Under the pieces are notes generated by a model. It saw only the letters and a program-made list of their open reading frames with translations. It did no database searches and was not told the DNA's origin. Positions 34,640 to 46,213 of a stretch of DNA of 64,000 bases are shown here, in pieces (position 1 is the first letter of the stretch; the number at the start of each line of letters is the position of its first letter). The stretch is from Tethya wilhelma. Its lineage: Eukaryota > Porifera > Demospongiae > Tethyida > Tethyidae. The DNA is taken from positions 16,614,749 to 16,678,748 of the forward strand of contig CAXIPT010000002.1 in assembly GCA_964030475.1 (NCBI GenBank), in the 5' to 3' direction. A program made the position numbers and the translations under genes.

Positions 34640-36590
34640 TACCTAGCTACTACACATGCATTATAAAATTTCCCACTAACAACTCAAGAGATGACATCAT
34701 ATCACGTACACTGGTAGTGTTCTTGCATAATTATGTAGACATACCAAGACATATGACACTATATAGTACTATGTTAACTGATATAATAAAAAAAATCATG
34801 CACTTTGATGCACAAGTATGCATGGTCTGGCACTGATGGTATACGTAGTTTGGATAATAAATGATTAATGCAGATGCATGTGCACTATATAGTGTCGGCC
34901 ATTAAAAACAGAACCAAACAGTGTGAACTTCATGTTAAAATTAATTCAGCTTAGCTATAGATTGTTTTTTACACACATGGACACATATAATACTAGGGTA
35001 TACACATGGTACAAATCCTCACTCAGCGTGCACGCCTTTATCTTTTGTTTCCAAGTATTTAGAACAAAGACAAGGGTCGACTCGTCAATTTCGAAAATGC
35101 AATTCAGCTCATTTTGGGCTTGCGTCCAGCAAGCCAGCTGTAGAAGCAGAAATCTAACTTATAAAGCAAACTCAAAGCCGGAGTTTTACATCCATAGCAA
35201 GTCTATACTACCAGTTATTTACAGCAAAATTGAAGTAAAGAGAAGTTAGAATTCAGTCTTGGGTCGTCAATTTTGAAAACTAAAATCAGGTGATTCGTGC
35301 CGGCGTCCAGAAAACCAGCTAGAAGCAGAATTTTTATTCATACAGAGAACATAGGTAAGTGAGCACATGAAGTTATATCGCCTGAACTTAAAGCTACGTA
35401 TTTTTCAGACATTATATCACCACTTTTGGGTATTTAGAATAGCTATATATTGAAAAAACTCTCTGTTGCTGTCAAGCGCATGCAGCTGGGATATATTGAG
35501 CCCCTCCTGAAGACCAATAATTGAGTTTTATACAAAAATGTGAAGCGCATACTATTGCAATACATATTCAGAGAGCATTTATGAATATCATTATAGCTTG
35601 TGTGGTCTGTGTAGATGATGTAACTAATAATGGTTACTACATGCAGCACCCTTAAATTTTACTATAAAAAACTGTCAAAACTGTAAAACTACTAAATCTT
35701 ATGTCAAAAAGTAGTCATATGCTGTTTTTAGAACTTCAATAAGACTTGAAGTTTAGCCTAACCTTTTTCACTACCTTAGTCAGTGCAGTCAGTCCACAAA
35801 TATGAGCCACGCCCTTCAACTCTCACGTGATCAGACCCGCCCACTTGCTGAAGCTCCACAAGCTATAAATAGTGCTCACTCATATCCACAATAATTCTTC
35901 TTTAGCACTATGGGTTTGGCAATGAACACAAATTTAAAAATTTACTCTTTTAGCTTGGAGCACTGTAGCCTATAAATGAAGGCTCTCGAGCTGCAATCTC
36001 TCAAGTTTACTGCTACAATAATAATATTATGTCAATTCACTCAATCATGCGAGGGTGATGGCAGGCTAAAGTAAACAACAGGCCCAAGATTATGTTAACT
36101 GGCTATAAGAGTGACACTGCCAGTTCATTTCTCCATGGTGAATCACTGATTTGTATCGCACACCATGCGGTATAAAGTCTGACATACCTTCAGATATTTT
36201 AATTCTGACTGAGATAATTGGATAAGCCTTTGCTGAAACTTCAACTTTTTCAAGTCGGTGTTCATTTTCCGGCCTCTCTGTCTCTTGAGAAGGAAACCTT
36301 CTCTTAGCATGGATTTTTTTGCGGTTGCCATATCACCGTCGGACCCGGAGTTGGCTGCCTGTGCGGGCCCTGGCAATGTTGCCCAATGATCAGGGTTACT
36401 ACAGTCAAGTTCAGATCTGAAGTTCTGCACAGCTGAGATTCACGTTGAAGCGTCTGTCTTTCACAGTTAATTTTAAGTAGACCGTCTCAAACTCTGTCTC
36501 CCTGAGCTTGAGCCAGCCTGGTATGTTCTGAATCTGCAAGTTGAGCACATCCTGCAATGACGTCATCCACATTAGCCAATCATCATGCTA
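34640..36590 (-). repeat. diverged partial copy of the 5' end of the PH-BTK/WD40/ZU5 gene
   Basis: Co-linear in the same orientation with 27170-28260: shared landmarks are ACCTAGCTAC...CATTATAAAATTTCCC (34640 and 27177), GGCTCTCGAG (35981 and 27676), AATCATGCGAGG and GGCAGGCT-x-AAGTAAACAACA. The copy is about 800 bp longer, partly from a local duplication (35075-35170 with 35262-35340). The homology stops at the N at 34639, just before where exon 2 would be. Divergence is well above that between the CDIPT arms, so this is a paralogue and not an allele. Confidence 0.75.
36188..36331 (-). pseudogene. duplicated first PH-domain exon
   Basis: Open 48-codon exon from ATG 36331 to donor GTATGT, reading MATAKKSMLREGFLLKRQRG and then LKKLKFQQRLIQLSQSELKY. 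It is closely similar to exon 1 of the large gene and two codons shorter at its end. The intact frame and splice donor suggest it was or is the start of a paralogous gene. Downstream exons are absent because the contig ends at 34639. It may be functional in the complete genome. Confidence 0.65.
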
Positions 36591-36628
36591 TAATTGGGGC
36601 GAGCCTGAGCGAGCCCCCTCTTAGTCAT

Positions 36629-36660
36629 GTCGGCAGTATGGCAAGCCAAACGTAACAAAA
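36629..36660. mobile_element. left terminal repeat of the HECT-carrying element (proposed)
   Basis: GGCAGTATGGCAAGCCAAAC followed by GTAACAAAAAT matches the terminal repeat of the element at 46214-47299 (GTATGGCACGCCAAGTGTAA, CAAAAAT) except at a few bases. No matching right end is seen, because the assembly breaks at 42636. Confidence 0.6.
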
Positions 36661-36712
36661 ATAAAATGTGATATTCCCAGGGAAAAAAAAAAAAAGAGGG
36701 GGGGGCAAAAGA

Positions 36713-36885
36713 GACGCCCTTATATTCAGGGGGCGATATAGACGCCTCTATATTCCGGGGTCAATATAGCCGCCTCTATATTCCGGGGTCGATATAGACG
36801 CCTCTATGAGTCTATGTTCCGGGGTCGATATGGACGCCTCTTATTCCGGGGTCGATATAGAGGCCTCTATATATAGGGCTAGGGG
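36713..36885. repeat. minisatellite of GGGGTCGATATAGACGCCTC units
   Basis: Five to six imperfect 33-37-bp units (CTATATTCCGGGGTCGATAT, AGACGCCT). The same minisatellite occurs in reverse complement at 42445-42635. The outermost unit of each array, with CCCTTATATTCAGGGGGC, is matched at the far end, so the arrays mirror each other. Confidence 0.9.
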
Positions 36886-36927
36886 ATCAGTTGTACGTAG
36901 TATTGGCGCACATTGACGACCTTTACC

Positions 36928-37454
36928 CAATAGACCTTATGCAATTGACGTCACAACTTAGAAACCGCGCATGCGTTGCTAACGCCGCCATTTTGAAGGG
37001 CAAATTTAGCGTGGAAGTACAGCAGCAATGCAGGAAAGTGACAGCTTCTTCGAAGAATTTTTGCAGTAAAACCGTGGAGACAGTCAACTAACATACGCTC
37101 GATTACCTTCACTCAGAGAGGCCTATAGACTTGCAAAGTGATCTTTGACCAGCGGCAGCTAAAACAGCTAGCAGACAGTGACAAAAATTGTAGTTCTTTG
37201 CTCTATATCATAATCTTCGTTGCGTGGTTGGTACTGCTGCTTCCACGCTCTGAGCTAGCTATATTCTGTCTCGGTAGCTGTGAACCACAAAAGATGCCTA
37301 ATCACACAAAGAGCACTATCAGTGAACTTGTAAAGCAACGATTCGTCTGCTCTCCGTATGTCAGCCATTATTTTTTTGCCCTTCAAAATGGCGGCAGTTA
37401 GCAACGCATCCGGTGTTGCTATGAAATTGTGACGTAATTGCATAAGGTCTATAT
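36928..37454. mobile_element. MITE with TAGACCTTATGCAATT ends
   Basis: Starts TAGACCTTATGCAATTGACG and ends ACGTAATTGCATAAGGTCTA. The inverted arms run about 75 bp through AACGC-x-GCCATTTTGAAGGGC. The outer TA may be the target duplication. The element is about 525 bp long with no transposase, and sits inside the proposed HECT element. Confidence 0.8.
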
Positions 37455-38051
37455 TGGACAATTTGCGCATGCGTGCCACGTGCGGAGCTAGTCTGAGGTA
37501 GCCAGACCGTGCGCGTAAGGGCACTAAGGGTCTGCTGGGCTACGCCAGACTAGTGCGAAGCGTAGCATTGGAAGACAGGGATGACATAATAATAGCTAGT
37601 TCTTGACAATAACTATTATCCTCAGCTACTTTTGAATGCCCACCCACACAACACTACATTATAACTTTTGTATACATGAATGGTAACTATTGAATGTTAC
37701 TAGCATGTCTTCTAATGCTGTACCTAATAGTAAACTTTAGTTTACAGTGGGGTACATTATGGCAGATCTATAAATCTACAGTGAGGCCATTAATATTGCC
37801 TAACCACAAATTTAAGTTGAGAACCTGAAACACATGCACTTTCCATTATACACTAACCAATGCTGATGTATAGTTAAGTAATTATGTATTACTATAGCTT
37901 TAGCTTGCATTACACTATCAGTAATAAGAGTCCATTGTTATCATTGTCAACAATAATCATGAATAAAAAGTTATGTTGTAGCATATTGTATATAATTATT
38001 ATATTCACGTCATTGTGAAGTCAAAAGATATGGTACAATAATATATACACT
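37455..38051. other. non-coding DNA
   Basis: No gene or array recognised. A short GCGAAGCGTAGCATTGG-type repeat end is seen near 37550. Confidence 0.4.
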
Positions 38052-39433
38052 TTAAGCAATCCACTGTCCTATGTCTACACCATACTCCAAACTTTCAACA
38101 TTAGGATTGACTTCTTCCTGAAGTTGACGGTAATGTTCTGGATTGAGCTAAAACTGTGTTTCAGGGACAATTATTCCCTCACTCTCATCATCTATATATA
38201 CAGGCCATCTTCCTCTATTCCAAAATTATCATCATCCACTTGGTTGAAAAAATCTAATGCTACCACCCCTTGACCTTTGAAGCAAAAGTGAGCTTTCTCC
38301 AAATAGCTGATAAGGAGATTGATTATGCTCGGTTCAAATTGAATGATTATTCCATCCACTCTGAAATAGACTGAGAAACACATTGATCCGACGGAGAAAT
38401 ACATAATGCAAAGCATACAAATGCATGTATTTCATTCACTGGATCCAAGTAAACAATATTCTCCATAATAATAGAAGAGTCTGTAGTAGACTTTAATGAT
38501 GCAACAATGTATATCCCTCAAAAAACGCTTAATGTGTTGATAGTGTGTAGAAGCACCAGTTATGATGCTACCCCTTCTCTCTCCTGTGCTCTAACATAAT
38601 TATGCTGAGCTACTATAATGTTTTCTCTATACCTTGGTCTGAACAGACACAGCTGGGTAATCCAAACTGTCGAACAGCATGAAGAAAACAGCTGCATGTA
38701 CACTGTTGTTAATCGCATTGCAGATCGACTCTGTCTTGAATTACTCTATACCCCATTGCACGTAGCTGGCCTAACACCATCACTTCACCCATTTCTGGAA
38801 AATGGTCATGAATTTCTCATAGAACATAGCTCAACATCGGTAGGCATGCCTTCACATCTTTCTTCCAGCATATTAAATTCTCGACGTCTACAGTGAATCG
38901 CCATTCTTGATACACCCATCATAGAAGAAATTGCAGTCCATGAGAAATTGAAAGATGACAGGTATTCAAGCTGATCTCTGCCAATATCAAACTTTGGTCT
39001 TCCTCTTCCTGGTCTAGCTTCACATATGGTTAGGGTTTGGTACGAATAACTTGAGTCATTAGTGGTAGTCTGCAAGTAGTCAATATGTACCTTCCACTTA
39101 TGTAGTATAGAACTGAGTACACCCAAAATCTCAGTGATGACAGCTGCATATACTTGCACAACAGTAATCTCAGAATCACTTAAACTTGTGGCCCGGGGTA
39201 AGGTGGTAAAAAGGTTGTCCCTGATGTAAATTATACTTCTCAAACATTGATTGCTGTAGTCCTTCAACAGCATAGTCACTGTATGGCTCACTTGCAGTGT
39301 TGATTTCCCTGCTAGAATTCTCCAAGAAGGAACACATACGATCAAAGAAAACATCCCATCCCCAGATTTCTTCAGCATAATGGGAAATGATCGTCATTCC
39401 GCTACAGCTAAGGGCTCCCCTTTGACCTTTCAC
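38052..39433 (-). pseudogene. decayed HTH-integrase-like transposase
   Basis: Pieces of one minus-strand gene in several frames. Upstream part 39433-38806 ends in a helix-turn-helix region: GRGRPKFDIGRDQLEYLSSF, then ISSMMGVSRMAIHCRRREF. This is the N-terminal module of a family of integrase-core proteins found in many copies in fish, cnidarians and sponges. Next, around 38820-38630, lies a frame-shifted piece with GEVMVLGQLRAMGYRVIQDR, which precedes the integrase core in that family. The core itself (DDE residues) is not found. The C-terminal end, 38350-38052, contains IVPETQF, LNPEHYRQLQEEVNP and EYGVDIG, typical of the family tail, with stops and shifts. It cannot be active. It is probably the remains of the transposase of the surrounding element. 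Confidence 0.7.
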
Positions 39434-40164
39434 TTACGGAAAGGTCAAAGGGGTCATAATGTCATTAATGTCATAAACAATAATGCTTGAATCCCTGCAG
39501 CCTAGATATTATTATACTTGTGAAACAATAATGATGGCTGACATCACAGTAATATATTATACAATTTGCATCCATGCATGAGATTATATTATTATTAAAA
39601 AAGCTGCATGTTCCAATTGTTTGCATGACTAAATTGCAGTACTGTAACAGGGGGTATACATGCTATACTGTGTGTTATTGGTATTTCATGTACATTCAGT
39701 ATGAGACATAGTCACAGTGTATTATAGTACTGTACAGTGTATGCATATATAGCAGGCTGCCAGCTATGGTTCCAGTTCAATGTTAAAAGTGATTATTATT
39801 TTGACTCATGATCATTTTGATCAGTGGTCATGTACATGCATGCAGTTCATGATCACTTGTCAATGATTATTATTGCATGCATGCATAGTTTTATACTTCC
39901 AAGCAAGCTATATAGCTTCATGACACGTAGCTATAGGATAATATTCACAACCATGTAATCATGCATTGAACCGCATATATAGATCTATTGTATACTAGTA
40001 TAATAGTAAATTGTGTTTACTATTATCATACAAAATTACTACGGTTCTCAGTACGTTGATTCGTACTGTTATGCACATGCAGAGTATAAGCTGATTATGC
40101 TTACGATATGTACATCATAATATAAAACTAGATACAATAATGATCATCATGACTAGCTTATTAA
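39434..40164. other. AT-rich non-coding DNA
   Basis: Nothing recognised apart from ATGCATGC-rich short palindromes near 39834-39890. Confidence 0.4.
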
Positions 40165-40490
40165 TTACAGAAGTTCATATACAACAATTGAAAATCAAGA
40201 CAGTATTAATGGACAGACCAAAAAAACACAATAATCATAATCATCAGGCATGAAACTCTATAAAACTTGATGACTTGTAGAAATTCATACACAATGGTAT
40301 AAGTCAAAAGTATATGTCATAACTCATAATATCATCAGATCAGACCAAAAAGACACAATGATCATAAATCATACAATAATGACTTTAAGTTATAGAAGTT
40401 CACATACAACAATGGAAAGTCAACACAATTATACTTCATAACTGATAATATCATCAGTTGAGAGCAAAAAAAACACAATAATCATAACAG
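40165..40490. repeat. three imperfect tandem copies of about 105-115 bp
   Basis: Units share (G)AAGTTCA-x-ATACAACAAT...AA-x-TCA, then TCATAACT-x-ATAATATCATCAG, then GACCAAAAA-x-ACACAATAATCATAA. The array ends directly at the stop of the HECT gene. Confidence 0.7.
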
Positions 40491-42306
40491 TTAAGAAGGA
40501 ATCACAACACAAGACATAATCCATGTGTACTGCTCATCGGCTAGAACCTTCTCAAATTCACTAGCAAAATCAACATAGGTGCAATAGCTGAGAGGTAGCT
40601 CCAGGGAAGGTCCACAAGTGTGAGCAATTGGACGTCGTGCTAAGCCAGAAAGGGCATTAAACCTAACCCTGATACTAGGACACACTGCAACTGATGATCC
40701 CGTGACAAAGCGTAGAAACTTTTGTGTCATATCTAGAGACAAATTACCGACAAACTGCTTCAGATAGCCAAACACACGCTGTTCACCCTGATTACAAAAG
40801 ACTGCAGGCTCCTCAATCATATCTAGCACTTTTTCTGGAGATGCCAGCGTTGCTGTGTACAAGACATACAAGTCTTCTACCGACATGTTTTGCCAGAACA
40901 ATTTCTCCTCAGGCAGGAGAGATACCTTGGTGCATTAGAACGAGGGGTGCCATAGGCTTTGTCAGAAACTCATACTTTGCAACTTGGTCAATAAGAGAAA
41001 TGATGTTGGATGAGGTTGGCTCCTGTCTACAATCGTATCTGAAGAAAAAATCATTCAGATGGGATTTTAGACCATCCGAAAAGCAAGACTGGGAATGTAC
41101 GGCTTCATTCAGCATGCTAGACTCAACGGTGCTTAAACAATCAACAAAACAACATCGAAGAATATTGGCAGACACTTTGACCTGAGGTCCCTTTAGGATA
41201 GCAGCAAGACATGGGAAGACAATTTTAGTGGGAAGAAAGCCACTTACCAAGTAACCATGTGACAAGGTAGCACCCAATGTGGACCAGATCTCGGAGAAAA
41301 CTGTTGGGTGTAGGACAGGATGAAGAAGGCTACAACCATCAAAAAAACTAATGTAAGCCTCTTCCCAAAAAGCAGACAACAAATCTCTACTGACACCCCC
41401 TACATCTACGCCCAGTTCACCAACAAATAATATGGTAAGAGACGATTCACAGAGGGTTTCTGGATTGCTGAATAAACGAATGGTTTCATTGAAGAGATCA
41501 CCTCTATTGATGAAATGCTTAATTCCAGGCTTAAACGGAGGTTTTGACAGAAAGGCAAGTCGTTTTTTATTCTCTACAAGGACAAGAATTAAACACACAA
41601 TTAAGGTACATTATAATTATTAAACTATACATTCAGTTTATTATTATGTGATCTACCTGATTTAAGCACTTCACTCCAGTGTTGTTGTGGTGTCTCCTCC
41701 TGGCAAAGTATCTCCTAACACAAATCATACATTTATATGAGACCAAAGGAGCAATAGGATCAAACAGTTTGGGTTAAACCTGTGATGACTGTGGATCTGA
41801 AGATGGAAACAGTTTTGCCAACACCGATTTGTGTTCCTCTGACAGCTTGGTAACTTTGTGACACAGACCAACTGCCTTCTGGACATCAGACTGTGGAAAT
41901 TAATAAAACACACTTTTTTTTATTTGGATCTTTACCAGGTTCATCTTGCACTTCCCCTCCCCCCTCCCCACATTAATTGATAGGACAACTGACTTACTTG
42001 CACTTGTATAGCCTTCACTATACTCCCATCTTTCACTTCATCATCCTTCTGAATGTCCACAGATCTTCCTCCCCACTTCTCATTTTCAATCTGGAAAAAC
42101 ACTTCCGTTTTTAAACAATCTCCAAACACTTCTGCAAAACCCTGGCTCAATAATTCTAAGTCAGTAGCTGTTCTCTCACACTTCAGTGTAACAGGCCTGC
42201 TCCTCTCCTGGAACTGAACTAGGACAGTTTTGGTGGTTACCTTCTCTGCCATAGCCTCATAAACTGACATAAAGGCTCTTTCCAAGAGTCTCAACTTGCC
42301 AAGGTA
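40491..42306 (-). pseudogene. HECT-domain E3 ubiquitin-ligase-like gene, 5' incomplete, one frameshift
   Basis: HECT ligases pass ubiquitin through a catalytic Cys to targets. Exons: 42306-41998, 41890-41780, 41714-41657 and 41573-40491. A beta-grasp-like N-terminal part (VTLKCERTATDLELLSQGFA, then VEVFFQ-like strands) is followed by the HECT N-lobe, ILFVGELGVDVGGVSRDLLS, with the usual E/D-x-G-x-D-x-GG-x-x-R/K-E signature relaxed. The C-lobe has FVTGSSVAVCPSIRVRFNAL and ARRPIAHTCGPSLELP, which keeps the catalytic HTC cysteine. The frame ends at TGA near 40916 (GISPA), and the C-lobe continues in a shifted frame from about 40918 (LLPEEKLFWQNM) to the stop at 40491. Either one indel has inactivated it or it is a sequence error. 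Such genes are often annotated as G2E3-like and are multicopy in sponges and corals. It has no start codon in view. It lies next to the decayed transposase on the same strand. Confidence 0.75.
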
Positions 42307-42444
42307 CTGGGGGAAAAAAACTGGCTCAATCCAGTATCACTACATGCACTCAGCACATGGGACAAGTAATTTTATGTCACGCATGCGCAAACGGTAGTAT
42401 AGCAATAATGCCCCCCGGAGAACGCACACGCACTCGACGCCGGA

Positions 42445-42635
42445 AAATTGAATTTAGAGGCGTCTATATTGACCCCGCAATATAGACTCATAGAGGGGTC
42501 TATATCGACCCCGGAATATAGACTCATAGAGGGGTCTATATCGACCCCGGAATATAGACTCATATGCATAATAGAGGCGTATATATCGACCCCGGAATAT
42601 AGAGGCGTCTATATTGCCCCCTGAATATAAGGGCG
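42445..42635. repeat. minisatellite, reverse complement of 36713-36885
   Basis: Units TCTATATCGACCCCGGAATA with TAGACTCATAGAGGGG, about 5 copies, ending in GCCCCCTGAATATAAGGGCG at the N at 42636. Confidence 0.9.
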
Positions 42636-42636
42636 N

Positions 42637-43760
42637 GAGTGTGGCCTCCTGACTCAGCCGCACTGCAAGGAGTTTGGAAGAAAAAATAGGGTCTTTTTTT
42701 GAGATCAAGTAAATAATATAAAAGAGAGGGATTTTCAGCGAGAAATGAGGGTGATAGACAGTAGTATTAAGAAATCTTTACTCCATATGAAAATGACTGA
42801 TGCAGGAGGTTTGTTGTAATGTGATAGATTGTGATATTAATTATAAGTCCGGGTTTCCCTCTCCCAGTTCTTGCTACTTTGCAAGAAGCCAACTTACACG
42901 GCCTCCGTGACGCATGCTGGGATCTGAGAAAGTCTAATAGTGGCATCAGTGTGAGCTTTTTCTGGCCTACAGTTTCCAATTGTGTGGCTAAAGCTCCACC
43001 TAAACGTAAGAGAAATAGAAGAAGACGACGGAAGATTGCTACTAGTCCTAACCTTTCTATGCTACCTAATTCTAGATCTGTCTCTCATGTTGGTGCTGAA
43101 GCTGTGTAAAACCAGCAGAGAAATGACACTGAATTTCCAGTTAATGCCTACCACCATTCTGTGTCTGTTGTGAACGATGATGTACCTCTTACTACTCTTA
43201 TTGCTGGTACCTCTGAGCTGACTTCAAACCATCTTCTACCAGACCCTCTTCCGTCAGCTACAAGTAGTTCACCATCACAGGAGAAACCTCTTTCTGCTCG
43301 GACACTCATATTGTGATGATCGAGCCAGAGATGGTTCCTGCTACAAAAGTTAGCCTTGATCAATCATGTTTTGATGATAAAAGCTATGATGTGTACTACC
43401 ATGAATTCGAAGTGGATGAGGATAACCCAGGTCTCTGTTGCGAGGCAAATGATGGTTCTGTTACGTGGTCACCTATTAAGATCTCTTCCCAGCATGGTAT
43501 CAGACCTGCAAGTGAAAGTGATGAGGAAGTTGATGCAATTCCAGCTAGCAAGTGTGCTAAGTTCTGTTGTATTGGAGTGGAAGGATGGTGTACCTGGCCT
43601 CGAAATTGGGAGTACAGATGAAGGCACTGATGATATTTGGTTACCTATTGCGCGAAGAACTAGATCGAGAATTATGAAGTCTTCTATAACTTAATTTATT
43701 GTTTGTCTTGTTCCCCCTTTCCCCCTTTGTGCCTGTTTGTGGCATGTTTTTCAAATAATA
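42637..43760 (+). pseudogene. degenerate open frames, possibly retroelement ORF1/gag
   Basis: Coding-like sequence in shifted frames: ANLHGLRDACWDLRKSNSGI with SVSFFWPTVSN and a basic PPKRKRNRRRRRK stretch (42890-43060), then acidic pieces to an ARRTRSRIMKSSIT end at 43694. The basic block and the RTRSR tail recall the first ORF of retrotransposons, but I cannot name the family. There is no intact gene. Confidence 0.35.
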
Positions 43761-44269
43761 ATAATAAGAAAAGTTGGAGAGAAACACGTGGAGACTTCTC
43801 AGAGTTGAGAGAAGTAAAAACGGAACGAAACAGACCAGTCAGCGGCTAGCTGCCAGCGCAGAAGACCATCTCAGACCTGCAATTATAGAGAGCAGCAATG
43901 GAGCAAACAATCAGGCAACAAAAGCAAAAAATAGGTCTAGTCTGAGCATAGGTAATCATGGTCTGAGTCAGGGCCATCTTCTGAAGACAGATCAAGCAAG
44001 AGACCAGTTAAAATAGACCAAGGACCAGTCCAGCCTCTGTGTGTATTGTAAAACAGCCATAACTGTTGCGGTTGATAGAGTATACAGCAATTCATTATTG
44101 CACATGTTACAGTAGACAGGACCAGATAAAACCAATCAGTTTATCCTGATCTCTGTGCAATTCAATATAAGAGTTGCTCAGCATCTCAAGCCATAGCTCG
44201 AACTCATTGATCAACAGATTGATCAACAATAGCTAACGCAGAGTATCACAATGTAGCTTGTACAAGTCT

Positions 44270-44687
44270 ATGAAGGGCCATTTAGGCCAAAAATCCACTA
44301 ATTGGCGAACGCCAAAAGTGGTTAACCACTTCCGTGTACAACACTTCCGTTCGCCAAAACACATGCACAAATGGATAACCAGACTGTGAATAAGTAGCTT
44401 GGTTCACCACTTTGCTTTACCATTTTTTGGTTAACGTCCACCATTTTGGTTCACCAGATTTGTTCACCATTTCAGGGTTCACCAGATTGGTTCACCATTT
44501 GGGTTCACCAACTTGGTTCGCCAGATTGGTCCGCCATAGGGTTCACCAACTTGGCTCACCAGATTGGTTCATCATTTGGGTTCACCAGATTACTGAGTTC
44601 ACCAGTTTTGGTTCACAATTTTTGTTCTCCACTTTGCTTCACCATTTCACCATATGGTGAACCGAAATGGGTTATAGTAGTCGTTTT

Positions 44688-44724
<37 letters not shown>

Positions 44725-45978
44725 CACTCTTAATCTGAAGAGCTGCAGTAAAGTATAGAAAGTGTATTTTACATGAGATTGCAATGCTGACAGTATATGT
44801 ACAATCATGCCTCGATATCCTTCCTCATTGCCTCATTATAATGCATGCAATAAATAATAATTGTATTGCATTTATTACAGTGTATATACGCCGAGGGTTG
44901 TGCACCATGCATATGGTGCCTTTCATTATTATAGTATTGAAACTTGTAATAATTAAGTTATCCAGAAAATTTCCACAAACATAAAAGTATAACACTGCAT
45001 GATTATCATAATAACATTTTCATAGATTTTCTGTGCTGTAGATACATAATATTATATACAAATTGAGTCCCCATGAATCACTTTGTACAAAATTTAACTT
45101 CATCATTGGTAAGAGGGACTGGACTGTCATGATCAATACCAAAAGTTGATAAATCACTTTGGAAGAGCTCTCTTAAGAGAGCTCTGTATCATTCCTGATG
45201 TCCACATTTGTATAGGGGACATAATTATATTATTCTGAACCCAACCATGGCCAGTGGCAATTCCAAGCATCTGCAAACACTCCTAAAGATCTGTTTATAA
45301 TAGGAGTATAAACATAATGCAATACAGCCTTCCCAGTTGAGTTGCTATACTATCCATGCATTGCTTGTACGTCTTTGGAGTGCACGTGGATGTAAGCTAA
45401 TTTCAATCATTCTCTCCATTTCTGATAATACCACTTGATTGGTTGCCTTGTACGAATCCTTCTTATCACCGTTCTGCTCATTTATAGATGACAACAGTTT
45501 GATCTTCAGCAAGGTTCTTTTTAATATAATAATATCCTTTATTATCCAATCCGGTACGTGAATGAAATGGTGAACCAAACAGTGGCAAACCAAAATGGAA
45601 CAGTTGACCAAGTTGGTGAACCAAAGTGGTGAACCAAGCTGGTGAACCAAAGTGGTGAACCAAGCTGGTGAACCAAAATGGTGAACCAAGATCTGGTGAA
45701 CAAATTTAGTGAACCAAAAAATTGTGAACCCAAATGGTGAACCAATCTGGTGAACCGAAGATGGTTATCCACTCTGGTTATCCATTTGTGCATGCAAAGT
45801 GGTCGATTTTTGTTTGCCAATCTGGTTGACCATTTTGGCGAACGGAAGTGTTGTACGCGGAAGTGGTAAACCATTTTGGCGTTCGCCAATTTGTGGGTTT
45901 TTGGCCTAAATGGCCCTTCATAGTATACCATTTTGGCGTTCGCCAATTAGTGGATTTTTGGCCTAAATGGCCCTTCAT
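44270..45978. mobile_element. 1.7-kb inverted-repeat element with 8-bp target duplication
   Basis: Ends are ATGAAGGGCCATTTAGGCCA and its complement TGGCCTAAATGGCCCTTCAT. Flanks are ACAAGTCT at 44262-44269 and ACAAGTCT at 45979-45986, an exact 8-bp target duplication. Each arm, about 390-430 bp, is built mostly of a degenerate (T)GGTTCACCA minisatellite (44398-44660, and in reverse at 45560-45790). The right arm holds an extra partial copy of its own tip (about 45868-45925). The inner 900 bp has no transposase. An 8-bp duplication fits hAT, Merlin or P families; hAT is likeliest. Confidence 0.85.
44693..44722. repeat. (TG)n microsatellite
   Basis: Fifteen TG units directly after a TAGTAGTCGTTTTTTCCGTG stretch similar to the dispersed repeat at 12240. 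Confidence 0.9.
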
Positions 45979-46213
45979 ACAAGTCTACCCAAATTTCGCT
46001 CAGGCTCGCCCCACCCATGCTTTGCATGTGCCTAGTATAGTATCTATGTACTACTTAGCCTAGTCTATCGAGCTAGACCCTCCTCCTTCGTCACGTTGCA
46101 CGCCCCGAGAGAGAGGGCCTAGGGTCTAGCAAAGGTGACATTTAATGAGATTTCAATTGGCCAATCAGATTCAACTACCCAGATTCTGGGTAGTAATTTA
46201 CGTGTGGGCGGTA

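Noticed and set aside
44412..44733. Plus-strand frames with FTRLVHHLGSP repeats
   Set aside because: Translation of the GGTTCACCA arrays in the arm of the 8-bp-duplication element.
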